64,000 bases of DNA. It comes from Costus lasius (taxonomy: Eukaryota; Streptophyta; Magnoliopsida; Zingiberales; Costaceae). This document shows positions 1 to 11,211 of this stretch, one piece after another. The stretch spans positions 14,846,611-14,910,610 of the forward strand of contig CM050453.2 of NCBI GenBank assembly GCA_027563935.2. Reading direction: 5' to 3'. The stretch's first letter is position 1. Every line of letters begins with the position of its first letter. Under the pieces are notes generated by a model. It ran no database searches. It saw only the letters and a program-made list of their open reading frames with translations, and was not told where the DNA came from. Made by a program: the position numbers and the translations under genes.

Positions 1-819
1 TTGTGATGCCAGGTCACTTAGTGCGACCATGAAGCCTAAAGAAAACTGACGGTCGAGAGAGGGTGTGTGTTCTTCGTTTACCTTCTCCTGCTTCTTCCTT
101 TTCTTCCCTTCACCGTGTGTTGTGGTGCAATGCTCGTCTCTCTTAGTCTTCGGCGTTTTTTTTTTTGCTGGCCGCGTTGTCTCCTCCTCTTCTTTTTTTT
201 TCTTTGGCCGACCTCCCTTATATAGACCACAGCTTGACGTTTCTTCCGATTTTCACTTTCAGCCCAATCCGTCAGCAGTTTTCCCTTTCTTATCAATTCT
301 GACCATCTCCTTACTCTTGGCAGCAACTTTGGAGAAAATTGTCATATTGTTTTTTTTTACTGTGATTTCGATTTCCTTCCTCTTGATTTGTCTTGTCTAC
401 AAACCCCAGTTGGTGGGATTTGGTGACCTTTCCCTCTACTTTCTGCAGATTCAGAATTTTTGTTTATTTTGAAGTCTACATGCTTTTTCCGTTACACGCT
501 TCTGTGATTACCTTCTTCTTATTTTTTATTTTTTGGAATACTTGCTTTATTTGCTGTGATAGTTTGGCGAGGTTTCTGCTCCATTTCCGGAAGCTCTTTT
601 TTTTCGCGAACCTGGCTTTCTGCTAGGATTCTTTTGTCTTCTTCCCATGCGTGCACCCTCTTCTTGCTAGCAACTTTATTTGAATCAAATGAAGCTTGTC
701 GCTTCTTCTAGTCAAAACCAAATTTGACCACCTGCACTCTTTAGCTGATCACCTCAAAAGATTTGGGAGTCTGTTTGAGTCTAATCAAAATACTTTGGAT
801 GACTTCTGGTTGGTTAACA
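1..819. other. T-rich stretch without a supported gene
   Basis: The plus strand is strongly pyrimidine-rich, with many T runs. Open frames here, such as the one from 65 to 472, are low-complexity Ser/Phe/Leu strings with no domain. It may be flank or UTR/intron of the broken gene at 0.8-2.0 kb. Confidence 0.4.
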
Positions 820-1996
820 TGTGCAGGTCCGCGTATGTGCCTTCCCCGCCAAATTCATCCATCCTTTTATCTCCTTGTAAACACCTATCATCATCTTTTG
901 AGCTGATCCATCTCATTTATCTTTATGGAATCAGATTTTAGGTCAGAATGAAGAGCATCTGCAATAGCCTGTGACATGTCTGAAAGAAATGATTCTAGAG
1001 AATTGCCAGCAGAGCCATCAAACCTACAAAAGTCAAAGTTCTCAAACAGTAGTGCTGCATTTGAAATCAGCTCAACATTTGAGAATTCAAGTTCATCGCA
1101 ATTAGTCAAGTTTCTTGAACTCATGTCCGTAAAATACTGGATCTTGTTTGTCAAAGATCTCGTGAAGTCAACTGAAGTTGCTGAACCCGAAAGATCCATA
1201 TCTGGATTGGTTGATTGTGTAGTGTTGCAACTTTCTGCTTTTTTTATCAATGTCGCGAACTGATGGCTCAGGGTCTAATGCAGCCTCATTCCGTGTTTGT
1301 GGAACGGGAAGGGAAGAGATGTTTGTGTTGGAAGAAGTGTCAACTTTCTTAGAACTCCCACTAAAATGATTTTGACCATTCTGCCGATATAAAAGTGGTG
1401 TTCCTTGATCTTTGGGAGTTGAAGAAGCAGATTTGGCATTCCTTGTTAGTAATGCATCTTCATCCATGGACGATAACTTTCTGATTTTTGTTCAAGCAGG
1501 TTGCTTAGTCCGTCTCCTGTTAGAGTATTTCTTTTTTTATAAGATGTGTTACCATGCTCATCAAGCACTAGGAATGTATTACCACCAATGTCGTTATGGT
1601 ACTCATTCTTGCTGTTGCTTTTCCCCTTCATTTGATTGTACGAAGATGAAGTAGATGCACGTCTAACCTTCATATCGATTGTGAACGAGAAAATGTTATC
1701 GTTCCTGAAACTAAACTCATTACCATTGTCGATGCCTGAATTACTTCAAAGGCTTCTGCACACAGATCTGACTCTTGTATGTCCTACCTGCTCTCTATTA
1801 AAGCCACATCCAGGACGTTGTTTAGCAAAGATTGAACTGAAGGTATCAGCATTCTCGATAATGAAGCTATCGATTGTTCTTTTGCGCGTGATGTTCTTGT
1901 CGGAATTGTTACCACCCGATCCCCTTTGATGGATTTTTTATTGGATGACTTCACTCTAATGTAGTTGCTTGATGTTTTGCCCTTGTCAGTTTTCAC
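820..1996 (-). pseudogene. Frameshifted gene fragment, perhaps of the DUF4378/DUF3741 (TRM-like) type
   Basis: Four overlapping minus-strand open frames (about 1996-1784, 1673-1446, 1467-1168 and 1250-891) run in order and read like one Ser/Asn/Lys-rich protein broken by frameshifts. A single-base slip near 1,470 separates DGLSNLLEQK from a continuation reading IRKLSSMDEDALLTRN. A second slip lies in an A7 run near 1,235, after RDIDKK. The phrase with a short LLEQK(I)RKL segment resembles plant DUF3741/DUF4378 (TRM/LONGIFOLIA-related) proteins, which link microtubules and organ shape; this comes from memory of the family and is weak. No start codon, complete exon set or DUF4378 C-terminal block was recognised. 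It may also be an old exon from another disordered plant protein. Confidence 0.4.
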
Positions 1997-2367
1997 ATTT
2001 CATGATTTTCATGAATCTCATTGCGATACATGTTTAGAAAGAGCCCTTTTTTCTTAAATGGCAGGAACTTCTAACTGTCCGACATCGGTAAAATTTCAGC
2101 TACTGTCATTGAAGAATTTGGGAATGTGGAAGAATATGGACATGTGACATAAAATTTGGCTGCGGCACATTCATGTCCGACGCACGATCCTTCATAGGAT
2201 TTTTGTCAACTTTTAAACCAGTGGAGACTTTGTTAGCTTGCAGCTTGAGTGGTATGATTCTTCAACCCTCCATTGTATGCCAGATGACGGGAGCAGTCAG
2301 CGTGGCAATCCACACAAAGCTCATCTATGAATGACACGCATAGATTATAAATTTTCATAGTTCAACA
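1997..2367. other. Intergenic or decayed gene flank
   Basis: This stretch has moderate composition and only short frames with several stops. It may be further upstream sequence of the broken gene at 0.8-2.0 kb. It ends at the left border of the segmental duplication. Confidence 0.3.
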
Positions 2368-3049
2368 GTTCACTGAAAGGAATTCAATAAATAAAATAAA
2401 GTCATAGTATGTAATTGTGCTGTAAAACTAGATCAGAAGAAAAGTTTACCTAGTGAATATCATTCATGCTACAATATCATTCATGCTCAATTATAATCTA
2501 AAGGCAAGGTAGCTGTGTAAAAGTAGACATGATTTGAAGCACTTTAACCAAAGAACAAACATATTTTCATGCCACAATGGTAACTCTGACTAGCTGAATT
2601 ACTCAGACAAATAGAGATAACATAAGCATCACAGACTTAGGATTGGGCACAGGTGTGCAAAAGATAAGCATGAAAAACATCTATGAAACTCGGTGTGTAT
2701 GAAACATCACATAACATAGCACTAACACATGAAAAACCAAAGTCTTAAAAGGAACAGTACATGATTACTGACTAACACATACTAAGAAGGAAACCCTCTA
2801 CCCACGGCAAAAGAACTGCATAGTCTCCGATGCAGTCAAAAGTACAGAATAGCATAGCAAAGTAAGCAACTTACTAAATATTAACCAAGTCATATGAGAT
2901 GTATTACCTGAGTGGGTTGAAGTAGTAGCTATGTTAGAAGAATTACCAATTGCAAGAGCCTGTTTAATCATTTCCTAAACAGCTTCAGCAGTAAGTGTTT
3001 CAGATGTAGCATTTGAATTGGTGACTATTGCTACTGATGTATATGAGCT
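2368..3049. other. AT-rich non-coding part of duplication copy 1
   Basis: No credible gene is seen. The sequence is nearly identical to 38,600-39,185. It directly follows the copia gag frame on the minus strand and may be decayed internal sequence of that element. Confidence 0.4.
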
Positions 3050-3640
3050 CATTTTTTTGTTGCGCATGTTTCTAGAAGATGGTTTTGGGCTATTGTTGAC
3101 TGTGTGACTATTTTTCTTACAGTAGGTACACTGTGATTGATTCATGGTATAATTGCAAGCTACGTGACCATTCTTCTTACATTTCTAACATTGTACCTTT
3201 GACATATCTCTAGAATTTGCTACTATAACCAATGAGTCATTTGGCTTATTTACAGACATTTTTCTTGTCTCTTCAGTTATTAGTTCAGAAAGTGCAGCAT
3301 CGACAGAAGGTAATGGAGATCTATAAAGAATCGCAGTACGAATAGTTTCAAAAGAATCCTCCAATGTCATAAGAAGTTGAACTAGACGACCTTCCTCTCT
3401 ATACTTGTAATAGAGCTCAGCATCCACTGTCCATTTGGGTTCCATGAAAGCAAGTTGATCCCAAATAATATATATATTAGTATAAAATTCAGAAACAGAT
3501 TGTCCTAGTTGTTGTTTAATATTTTGAATATCAATCTCAAGTTTATATCGAAGAGCAAAATTGGTTTGATTGTACCTTGTGGCAAGAAAATTTCATATCT
3601 CTCTTGTTGTGTTAAACTTGTTGAATTACATACTAATAGA
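3050..3640 (-). mobile_element. Ty1/copia-type gag fragment
   Basis: Read on the minus strand, the frame shows the copia gag (UBN2-like) pattern: a segment ending IWDQLAFMEPKW, then AELYYKYREEGRLVQLLM, then SPLPSVDAALSELITEE. After a stop at about 3,185 it continues into a zinc-knuckle-like region with CTYCKKNSH, which lacks the final Cys of the CCHC motif; the preceding knuckle is also damaged. Gag proteins package retroelement RNA in cytoplasmic particles. No protease, integrase or reverse transcriptase is present, so this is a dead remnant. The paralogous fragment lies at 39,190-39,880. Confidence 0.75.
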
Positions 3641-4067
3641 GGGACTTACAGTGCTGGCAATCCAAGTAGTAATTTTGTTGTTGTTGATTTTCCATTCTTT
3701 AAATTTATCTATATCAATATGACATTTGCAGTCACCAATAACATATTTCCATAATCCACATCTCTTTAAAAAGGTTCGCATAAGATAAGAACACTGACTG
3801 CAATTAGATCTATCTAATTTAATGTTGATCGGTAGTATTTCTTCTACCGTTATGTTAAATACTATATATCTTTATATCACTCGTTTATAGGTTAACTTAA
3901 GTGGTAAAAGGCCCAAGGCGTTATCCACTCAAGCCTTAAAGAATAATATGCAAAGATATAGTATTAAACCATATATGAAGAAGAACAATGTCTAACTAAA
4001 ATCACAAAACTGAGATGCGACTTTTGTGCAGGCAACCGAATTGAAGATGATGGCAATGTCTTTTTGA
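3641..4067. other. AT-rich flank without a gene
   Basis: Low-complexity AT-rich sequence between the gag remnant and the GC-rich block. It may be part of the decayed retroelement. No signal is seen. Confidence 0.3.
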
Positions 4068-5110
4068 TCAGTCAAAATTGAATTCCACCAATCTTTCATA
4101 AAGGCTGAGATAAACAATTCTGGATTCTGAAATTAGGTCAAAATTGGAGTTGACCAAATTGAGAGGAGTGTTTGCTCTTCTTGCTTTTCTTGTAAATTGA
4201 AGAGGACGAAGTGCCCTGGATTTCGAGGGCAGGGGCAGATGTGTCATGATCGACAGCGAACGCTGTGGATTGATAGCGAGCGGCGTTGACAGGCGGCCAC
4301 GACGTCGTTGCCAGAAGAAAAGGCGGTGGCAGAATTCGGACTGATGAACAGCAGATTCAGCCGCTGAATGATCAGCGACTTTTCGAGCAAACGATTTTGA
4401 CGCTGAAGATTTCGTCCAAGACGAAATCGGATGATTGAAAAAAGAAATTGATTTCTTCAGGACAGACGAAATCAAGGCGGCGCTGGCGTTGGCGCATGGG
4501 TCGGCAGATTTTCTGGTGGATTTGGATCTTATCGAAGAACACATAGAGGTGGGCGGAGAAGCCTAGGGCGTTGACGACGACTGAATCTGGCGGCAAGGTT
4601 TAACGTCACAATCGGAAATAATCTATGACGCAGAGGGAGAGTCGGATGACTGAATCTGGAGGGAAAGAACCGTCGATGTTGAAGATGTCGTGGCCAAGGA
4701 AGATGCGGACGGCCCACGAACGGCTAAAAGCGTTGCCGACCACGAACGGGCACAGCAGACGCGGAAGAACTCGAGGAAGAAGATACGAAAAAATCCGTGG
4801 GATTATCTGTTGCAGAGATGGCAGGATTTGCTTAAGCGGACGAATCAGAATGTTACTGGCGACGTCGGACGAGTCGGCGTCATTAGGTGGATGAATCAGG
4901 ACGCTGAGCTAATTGCCTCTTCTTTCGGGCAGAGCAACGGACGCAGAAGGTGTCACTGGCAACGAGGAAGCATAGAAGATGTCACGCTCGCAGATCAAAG
5001 ACGGAGCCACGTCCTGGATGAAGCCGCTCGAGTACGTCTGAACCAGAGACGATGGAATGAAACAGAGACTCAGCAATCTGAGATAGTTGCCGCAAGCAAA
5101 GTCCATGGAT
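4068..5110. other. Unrecognised GC-rich block (copy at 40,330-41,372)
   Basis: This is a GC-rich island inside AT-rich DNA. Both strands carry open frames: minus 4,544-4,068 at 158 codons, and plus 4,690-5,112 at 140 codons. The plus frame is Arg/Lys/Gln-rich with an amphipathic-looking DYLLQRWQDLLKRTNQN segment, but I recognise no family. Both frames are shortened in the 40.3-41.4 kb copy, by a -1 and a -4 change respectively, which argues against selection for either. It may be host sequence carried by a transposon. Confidence 0.35.
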
Positions 5111-5445
5111 AAAACTGTTTACTTGGGAGGAAAACTAGGGGAAAAAAAAAAGAAAAATAAATTTTTTATTGTTTTCTTAGGCGGAAGGAAAAATTTGAGT
5201 GGAAAAGTAGATGGAAAATTTTATAACTTTTTCCTCCAAAACTTTTCTGCCCGAATCGGACGATTCGAGCGGAAAAGTCTGAGAAAACACAATGCCACTT
5301 CGCCCGACCTTCAACATTAATTTTCCTTCCACTTTTCTTTCCTTCCAAGGAAACAGGATATGAAATTTTTTTCTTTCCCTGGAGTTTTCATTCCTTATAG
5401 TTTTTCATTCCTTACAGTTTTCCTTCACTCCAAGAAAACAGAGGG
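5111..5445. mobile_element. PIF/Tourist-like MITE, degraded left end
   Basis: The ends read TGTTT-ACTTGGGAGGAAAA at the left and the complement of CCCTCTGTTTTCTTGGAG at the right, followed by TAA at 5,446-5,448. The copy at 41,378-41,694 keeps the left target site, so its TAA duplication is visible there. The inside is rich in GGAAAA/TTTTCC and includes sub-terminal inverted repeats. It belongs with the larger elements at 34,669-35,706 and 50,858-51,681 by its TGTTTCCTTGGAGG ends. Confidence 0.6.
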
Positions 5446-6599
5446 TAATCGACGAGAGAAAAGGAGCGGCTATAAAACCCTATCTCTGATACCATATTAA
5501 CATAAAAAATTATATTTTTATTAACTTGTTAATATGTTTACAATCATACCTATATATACAGGTGTCTTAGTCTATATTTAGTATAGAATATTAATATTAA
5601 TATTAACAGATTTAAGAGGTTTTGATGCAAATAGTTTGATTTGTCCTTAAAAGGAGTGGGTTTAAACAGAATGAGTAGTCCCTCTCTTGGACGAACAAAC
5701 TCGACAACATGAAGCTACTCGGCTGCTTGACGGCGTCGATTGCTTGGATGAAGAAGAAGATGGCGGCATCCACAATTGTACAAAGCTTATCAACGACGTC
5801 CATCGCATGGACGAAGCTGGCGGCGGCGTCCCTAGCTAGGACGAAGCTTCTCGGACATCACTTGGACGCAACTGCTCGGAGGTGTCCCTTGGATGAAGCT
5901 GATATTCAAAGATTTGATGTGAGGTCTATTCTTTTGCTCGGCAACCTATTCCTCTGCTTGGCATCAATCGCTTTGATGCGAGATCTTTAGAGATTTGATG
6001 CTGGTGATAAATTTTGATAGCCTCTTAGAATTTTGATGCATGATATTTAAGGATTTGATGCCAAATAGTTTAGGATGTGATGCTATCTTATATTAATGTC
6101 GAATATCATTTAAACAATTGAATTTGATTGTCAAGCTTTCATCGCCTCATCCATCTTCTTTTGGTGTTCCTCTCTCAGCAACGTCCTTTGATCGTGTGCT
6201 TACAAGAAATTCAAGAAGACCTCCAGCAATCAGATTGCCTTGAGTTTAATGACTTGAAATGTGTAGTAAAAATACTTTGTAATATGTATGGAATCATATT
6301 TTTTCCTTTTATGAAATTTAATACATTTAATTAGTCTAAAAATTTATTTTCATTATAAATCTGTATATATTTTCAATGCATATACAAACTTCCACTTAAT
6401 AATATAACAATCACTTATAAACGGCTAACCAGCCAAAGCTATAAGCTATTTTACCCAAACAGCTTAAAATTTTTTCAACCGGTCAAACTAGCCTTGGTCA
6501 AACTAGCTCCAGCTATAAGCACCAGTTGCCCCAAATTGGCCCAAAATAGTGTGCCCCAGCTGTCGGCGGTTTACGCCCACATTATCGCATGCTCTAGTC
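5446..6599 (+). repeat. uL15m upstream spacer with GCTTGGACGAAGC minisatellite
   Basis: From about 5,620 to 6,599 this matches the spacers at 41,860-42,854, 56,480-57,433 and 59,450-60,340. It contains an irregular GC-rich minisatellite (about 5,690-5,905) built on CTTGGACGAAGCT and GGCGTCC, then an AT-rich part with GATTTGATGC phrases. A MITE-like stretch follows (6,420-6,540, with AAGCTATAAGCTATTTTACCCAAACAGC). The last piece, GTGCCCCAGCTG to the ATG, is the 5' untranslated leader of the uL15m exon-1 copies. Confidence 0.7.
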
Positions 6600-6860
6600 A
6601 TGCGGCGATGCCGCCTCTGCCTCCTCTCTAATCTTGCCCAACCGTCGCTCCTACCTCCGGCATATTACCACCCCTCACTGCCTTCGTTGTTCTGCTCGCG
6701 AGAACCTTCGCACCAGTGTCTACTGCAGCTTCGATGGCAACGTTTTCTTGGACACCCAGTGGGATCTTTAGATCCTCTTTCGGGGGTATGGCAATGGGAT
6801 GATCGTCAATAACGAGCTTATTGAGGCTGAACAATCTAAGGGACAACAAGGGAGACAAGC
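6600..6860 (+). pseudogene. MRPL15: uL15m exon 1 pseudogene, copy A
   Basis: The ATG at 6,600 starts MRRCRLCLLSNLAQP, the targeting-peptide-like beginning seen in all exon-1 copies. One C is missing in a CCCCT run near 6,668 relative to copy D at 57,434, so the frame is lost. The conserved LRLNNLRDNKG segment, which opens the uL15 domain, is still readable in another frame near 6,825-6,850. It is then cut off and replaced by unrelated purine-rich sequence up to about 7,015. The glycine-rich RNA-binding part and the splice donor are missing. The partner in the duplication is at 42,855. Confidence 0.8.
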
Positions 6861-7015
6861 ACATTTGGAGAGGATGGCGAGGCGAGTGCGCTAGGATAGT
6901 GAGAGCGACGAGGCAATTGCAAGGAGGAGACAAGCAAGATCAAGCGAAGGAGGAGACGAGCAGGATTGGGCGAGCAAAAGGAAAGATAAAGGTAAAGGGA
7001 AAAAGGTAAGTTCTA

Positions 7016-7472
7016 TTTGGGTTATGTGTTCTGCCCCTGCCCCCATGCGGCCCGCAAGTGGCGGCACACTACCAAACGGGGCCTTAATCTCTTAAAGCTA
7101 AGTGAGGTTACTTACCCACATTGGTTATATGTAAATGTACTCATTCAACAATGATAAATCAAATGCTATACTTCCCTTGCTTAAAAAGTGCATATACTTT
7201 ATTATAATGCATATGAAGTAAGCAGAAATTTAGCACAGCTACACATAATCTCAACACCAAAACAAAATAATGCACATCGTTGTTCACATAATTGGTGCAT
7301 TTCAATTTACATCATAATAAAATTTCAGTCCCAAGAAATATAAAATTAGATAACACTAGTATATCCTCCAGTCAGACATAAAAAAGCGTAGACAGTCTAA
7401 TAGCGTTAAGATTCAGAATTAATTTCAAAAGAAGAATAAGGGAACTCAATCTTACAAACAACTAATCCTGCA
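7016..7472. other. 3' flank of the RabA fragment
   Basis: AT-rich sequence downstream of the RabA stop codon on the minus strand. The piece 7,086-7,450 recurs at 43,462-43,775 and again at 58,381-58,770, where it sits without any Rab coding sequence. It shows how the locus has been cut and re-joined. Confidence 0.5.
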
Positions 7473-7947
7473 TCACAAAGAGAGAGAGCAACTATCAATT
7501 GGCATCAGTATTACTCTAGTTGAACAGCAGCCAAATTTCTTCATTTTAGAGGCATCGTCTTTCACCTTTATTCTTTCACCTTTTATGGAAAGAGAAGTCG
7601 CTGCATCATCGCCAGACTCAACTGCTTTCTTGCTAACAATGCGGTAAATCTGAGTCAACACTTCTGCAAATGCGTTGTCAACATTTTTTGATTCTAGTGC
7701 AGATGTTTCCATGAAATATAAGGATTCCCTCTCAGCAAAATCTTTGCCATCTTCAGTAGGAACAGCAACAAGGTGGCGGAGGTCTGACTTGTTCTCCATA
7801 AGCATCACGACTATGTTAGGATCAGTATGGTCTCTCAACTCCCTGAGCGAACGTGAAACATTCTCGAAGGTAGTACGTCTAGTAACATCATAAACGAGCA
7901 ATGCACCTACTGCTCCTCGATAGTAAGCACTTGTGATGGCTCGATAT
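7473..7947 (-). pseudogene. RabA/Rab11-type small GTPase, exon 2 only
   Basis: RabA GTPases direct vesicle traffic between the trans-Golgi network and the plasma membrane. The frame begins after a TGCAG acceptor at 7,948-7,952 and reads (R)[20 protein letters not shown], with the NKSD guanine-binding motif and METSALES (G5). This is exactly the RabA second exon. Exon 1 (P-loop GDSGVGKSN, switch I, WDTAGQE) is not found in the 2 kb upstream. Further damage: VMLMENKSD has Glu where Gly is usual, and the terminal GCCST runs on for 13 residues instead of stopping, so the prenylated Cys pair is no longer at the C-terminus. Both fit a pseudogene. A shorter copy is at 43,807-43,918. Confidence 0.85.
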
Positions 7948-10202
7948 CTGCATTGGTTAATCAGATTACAACATAAAATTTGTCTTAAACAATTTTGATT
8001 GTCTATATGTAACAAAGTTGCAACGCATAGAAGCTCATATCTTCAACTTGATCAACTTGATCTCTCAGTGTTCTCAGACTAATCAACCTATGGTAATTTC
8101 TCAGACTAATCACCCTTGAATGGTACCGACCAATATCGATCTATGTTGGATCGTACTAGTTTGATAGTACTAGTTTGACACTAGAACAATACATCAATAC
8201 ATACCGAATTTGAAAACCTTACTAGCTTACCACAAAGCAATATAACTCTACTAGAGCATGACTATGTCGTGAGGTTTCGCCAACTTTAATCTAATGTTGA
8301 TATGAGTTTTCTTACATGAATCATGAATGCTTTTTGATAGTGCATGGTCACATGGTTTTAAAAACAATGAAGTTCCATACAAACTAAAGTGACATTCTGG
8401 ACTCACTAATATATCAAGAATAGCTTAAATGGCAACATGAGGGCATGGAAGACAGAGATATGAAGATCTTTAACCGTTAACTAGCAATAAAAAAGAAAAC
8501 TAAACTAATACCATCCATCATCTCTAATATTATAATGGGAACAAGTGGAAGCATCTTCAACTATATTGAAAAATCCATCATCTCTAATATTATAATGGGA
8601 ACAAGTGGAAGCATCTTCAACTATATTGAAAATGGTTGCATAAATCTGCGGAATAATGAGATAAATGTTTTTCCAATAGCATTACATCTATAGAGAACTA
8701 ATTTTTTATAATTGTAGCCTAACCACAATGCCAGCAATAGCATATCATGTCTAGGTGTGAAGGCTTAATTAACCATGCTAAACGCAACTTAATCATCTTT
8801 TGGTTTCAAACCGAAAGCAATAAACAAACATCTAGTGTTACCATTGACGGGAGCTATATTACATGCTCCTAGAGTATGGTAATAGAGAAGGGGATAAAAA
8901 AGATACTGACTTGAGCATTTTTAGTAAAGCAGCAGAAAATTGAGTGCATAGAATTTTGCCATAGTGATCTAAGTTCGTGTCTATATACCTATGCAATTTA
9001 GTCTCATATTTTTGTGAGCCCTCTAACATTGGTGAAGTGGTCTTTGCGAGACCTTATTTACCTACTTTTATATAATCCATATTTTTGTCCTATATCCAGG
9101 CCTGCTAGGCTGCCACAACTCTAGACACTTCACCGCCGCGTCCACCACTATACACTTGCACACTACCCTAAACACCCTCCTAAACACTTCACCTCTCTCA
9201 TCACTCATCTATATCTCATCCCATTCACTACATTTCCCCTCCCATACTATAGTCCCTTCTCCATATCTCACTTGTTCATCTTCCCTTTGGCATGTTGTCT
9301 TCTCCTTTTTTTTTCCTTTTTCCTCCTAGGGTTTGGTTATGTAAAAACCCTCTTTTCCTTAAACTAAGGGCCTTTATTCATCCTTTTTGTGGTCGATGAT
9401 CTTTTTAACATGTCTTTTGCTCTCAAGTTTTTTCCTCTTTGAATAACATGGGAAACTCAATCTTATCAATTCTCCTCCTATGCTAGGCATACTTCTGATT
9501 GTGCTATATTTATTTGACTCCTCAACAGTATAGAACATCACATTTAGTGCTTTGTTATGTGTCTATTTAACACAAGAAATTTGAGATACTTTTTACAAGA
9601 CCTATTTTCTAGAGAATATATTGAAACATAGTGCACGTCTACATCATTTATGAGGTTATTTTCAACCTAAAGCAAGAGAATTAATATGTATATTGTGTTG
9701 GCGAGGGGGAGGAATTTATTTTCCACTTGTTATTATACAAATTAAAGGATGAATGAAAATGGGGAGTTGGCGAGGGAGGAATTCCTTTCCCACTTGTTGC
9801 GGGATGCTTCGTTTGAAGTGAAAGGGTGATTTGTGTTACCTCTCTAGGAAATGTGAAATTGTTTTAGATAGACAAGTGTTTCAATCCTCCATACTCTTGC
9901 AACTAGTTACAATAAATTAAGTCAAATGGAAGAGAGAATAATCAAGCACAAAATAATCCACTATAAGAGGAATGACATTAATCTTTCAACAACTTAAACA
10001 CAATAAACCAACGATAATTATACACCATAACAGGATTACAAGTGCAATTGGTGCAAAACTAGGTTATTTGGCGGTGTACTTCACAGTATGAGCAAAGAAA
10101 CAATCGTTCTAAATGCATCAAAAAAGCTATTGGCGAGGCGTTCTTTCCAACTACGGTTCAAAAAATGATGCCAAGGATTTTTACAAATTTGCTTCAACTT
10201 TC
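7948..10202. other. Non-coding part of duplication copy 1
   Basis: AT-rich sequence between the Rab fragment and the uL15m 3' exon. It contains a 60-bp tandem duplication (8,513-8,632) and pyrimidine-rich stretches near 9,180-9,340. No Rab exon 1 or other coding exon was found on either strand. Confidence 0.45.
8513..8632 (+). repeat. 60-bp perfect tandem duplication
   Basis: The segment beginning ATCCATCATCTCTAATATTA is present twice head to tail with period 60. The paralogous region near 45,172 has it once, so it arose after the segmental duplication. Confidence 0.95.
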
Positions 10203-11211
10203 TTAAGCAGCAACCTTTGCTGCCGCTATTTGTTTCTCTTCATCAGTAAAAGGTATTGGTTTTGTAGGGGCAGGTAAGCGTCTGATGCTGTCAACCCTAT
10301 CTTGTTGCTTTGGTGGAGGCCTAGCTGGTCTCGGTAGCAGCCGCCCCTTCTTTTCAAACCACTCAGGCTTGAGCAGTGCCTTAAATCCCAATTTGTTGTA
10401 GTACACCTTCCTCATGGAGCCACCCGCTTCTTCCACTACTCCTTTTGCATGAGCAGTTACTCTAGATACCTGCGGACTCAACACGTTAATTAATAAGAAA
10501 CACTCGATCTAAAAAAAACAAAAATAAACTACCCATTCTAGCCATGACCTCTTAAAATAAAGACAATAACAAAAACAACATAATAGGAGCATGTAAGATC
10601 AATGCAATGGTGCCAATGGTGCTTGTGCTGGCCTAGTAAGCCTAGACAATTCCAAAGGCTCGTTGTTGTGCGTATTTTAAAGTCGAGACGCATTGCTTCC
10701 GCATTGCATACATTAATTTGAGTTATATGAGATCATGTTAGCTGCATGATCAGTTGACAATCAAGCAACATGGTAAAACCAATTGAACCAGAAAAACTAC
10801 TCTAGAAACAACTAACGTATTTCTTCAGTACAGCTAAAGTTATCACATACTTGACTTTCTCAGAGCTAAAGTTATCCAATTGCAAGTGTGTTCGTTATTG
10901 CTCATACACCAAGGGAGTGATAGAGAGATCTAATTACACTTAGGATGAGCCAACAATTCGTTGAAGGCCATATATTTCACTGAGCAGTTTACTTTGAAAA
11001 TAAGAGATCTAACACCGTCCTTTATCTGCTTACCTATTGCACCTGTATCCTATAATCACATGGAATGTAGCTTAGTCTAAATAATCAGAAAAGAGAGATG
11101 TATAAAATCCAAAAATAAGTCAAGTACCTTTAGGGCTTTCATCGTAATGAGCTCTGAAGAATCAATCTCCCCTGCATTTATGAGTTTTGCAATCTTCCCA
11201 AGTCCTACAGG
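10203..11211 (-). pseudogene. MRPL15: Mitochondrial ribosomal protein uL15, exons 2-4 (copy 1)
   Basis: uL15m is part of the large subunit of the mitochondrial ribosome. Exon 2 is 11,211-11,128 (84 nt, PVGLGKIAKLINAGEI to TMKALK). Exon 3 starts at 11,049 (DTGAIGKQIKDGVR) but is cut near 11,006 by a deletion that removes its 3' half and splice donor. Exon 4 is 10,469-10,203 (VSRVTAHAKGVVEEAGGS to FTDEEKQ...AAAKVAA, then TAA). Exon 2 has an AAAAG acceptor and a GTACTT donor; exon 4 is preceded by a TCCGCAG acceptor. Exon 1 is absent: the copy ends at 13,651 inside intron 1. The 3' end is intact here but shortened in copy 2. Confidence 0.88.

Noticed and set aside
65..472. 135-codon frame with Phe/Ser runs
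   Set aside because: Translation of a T-rich tract; no domain and no start context.
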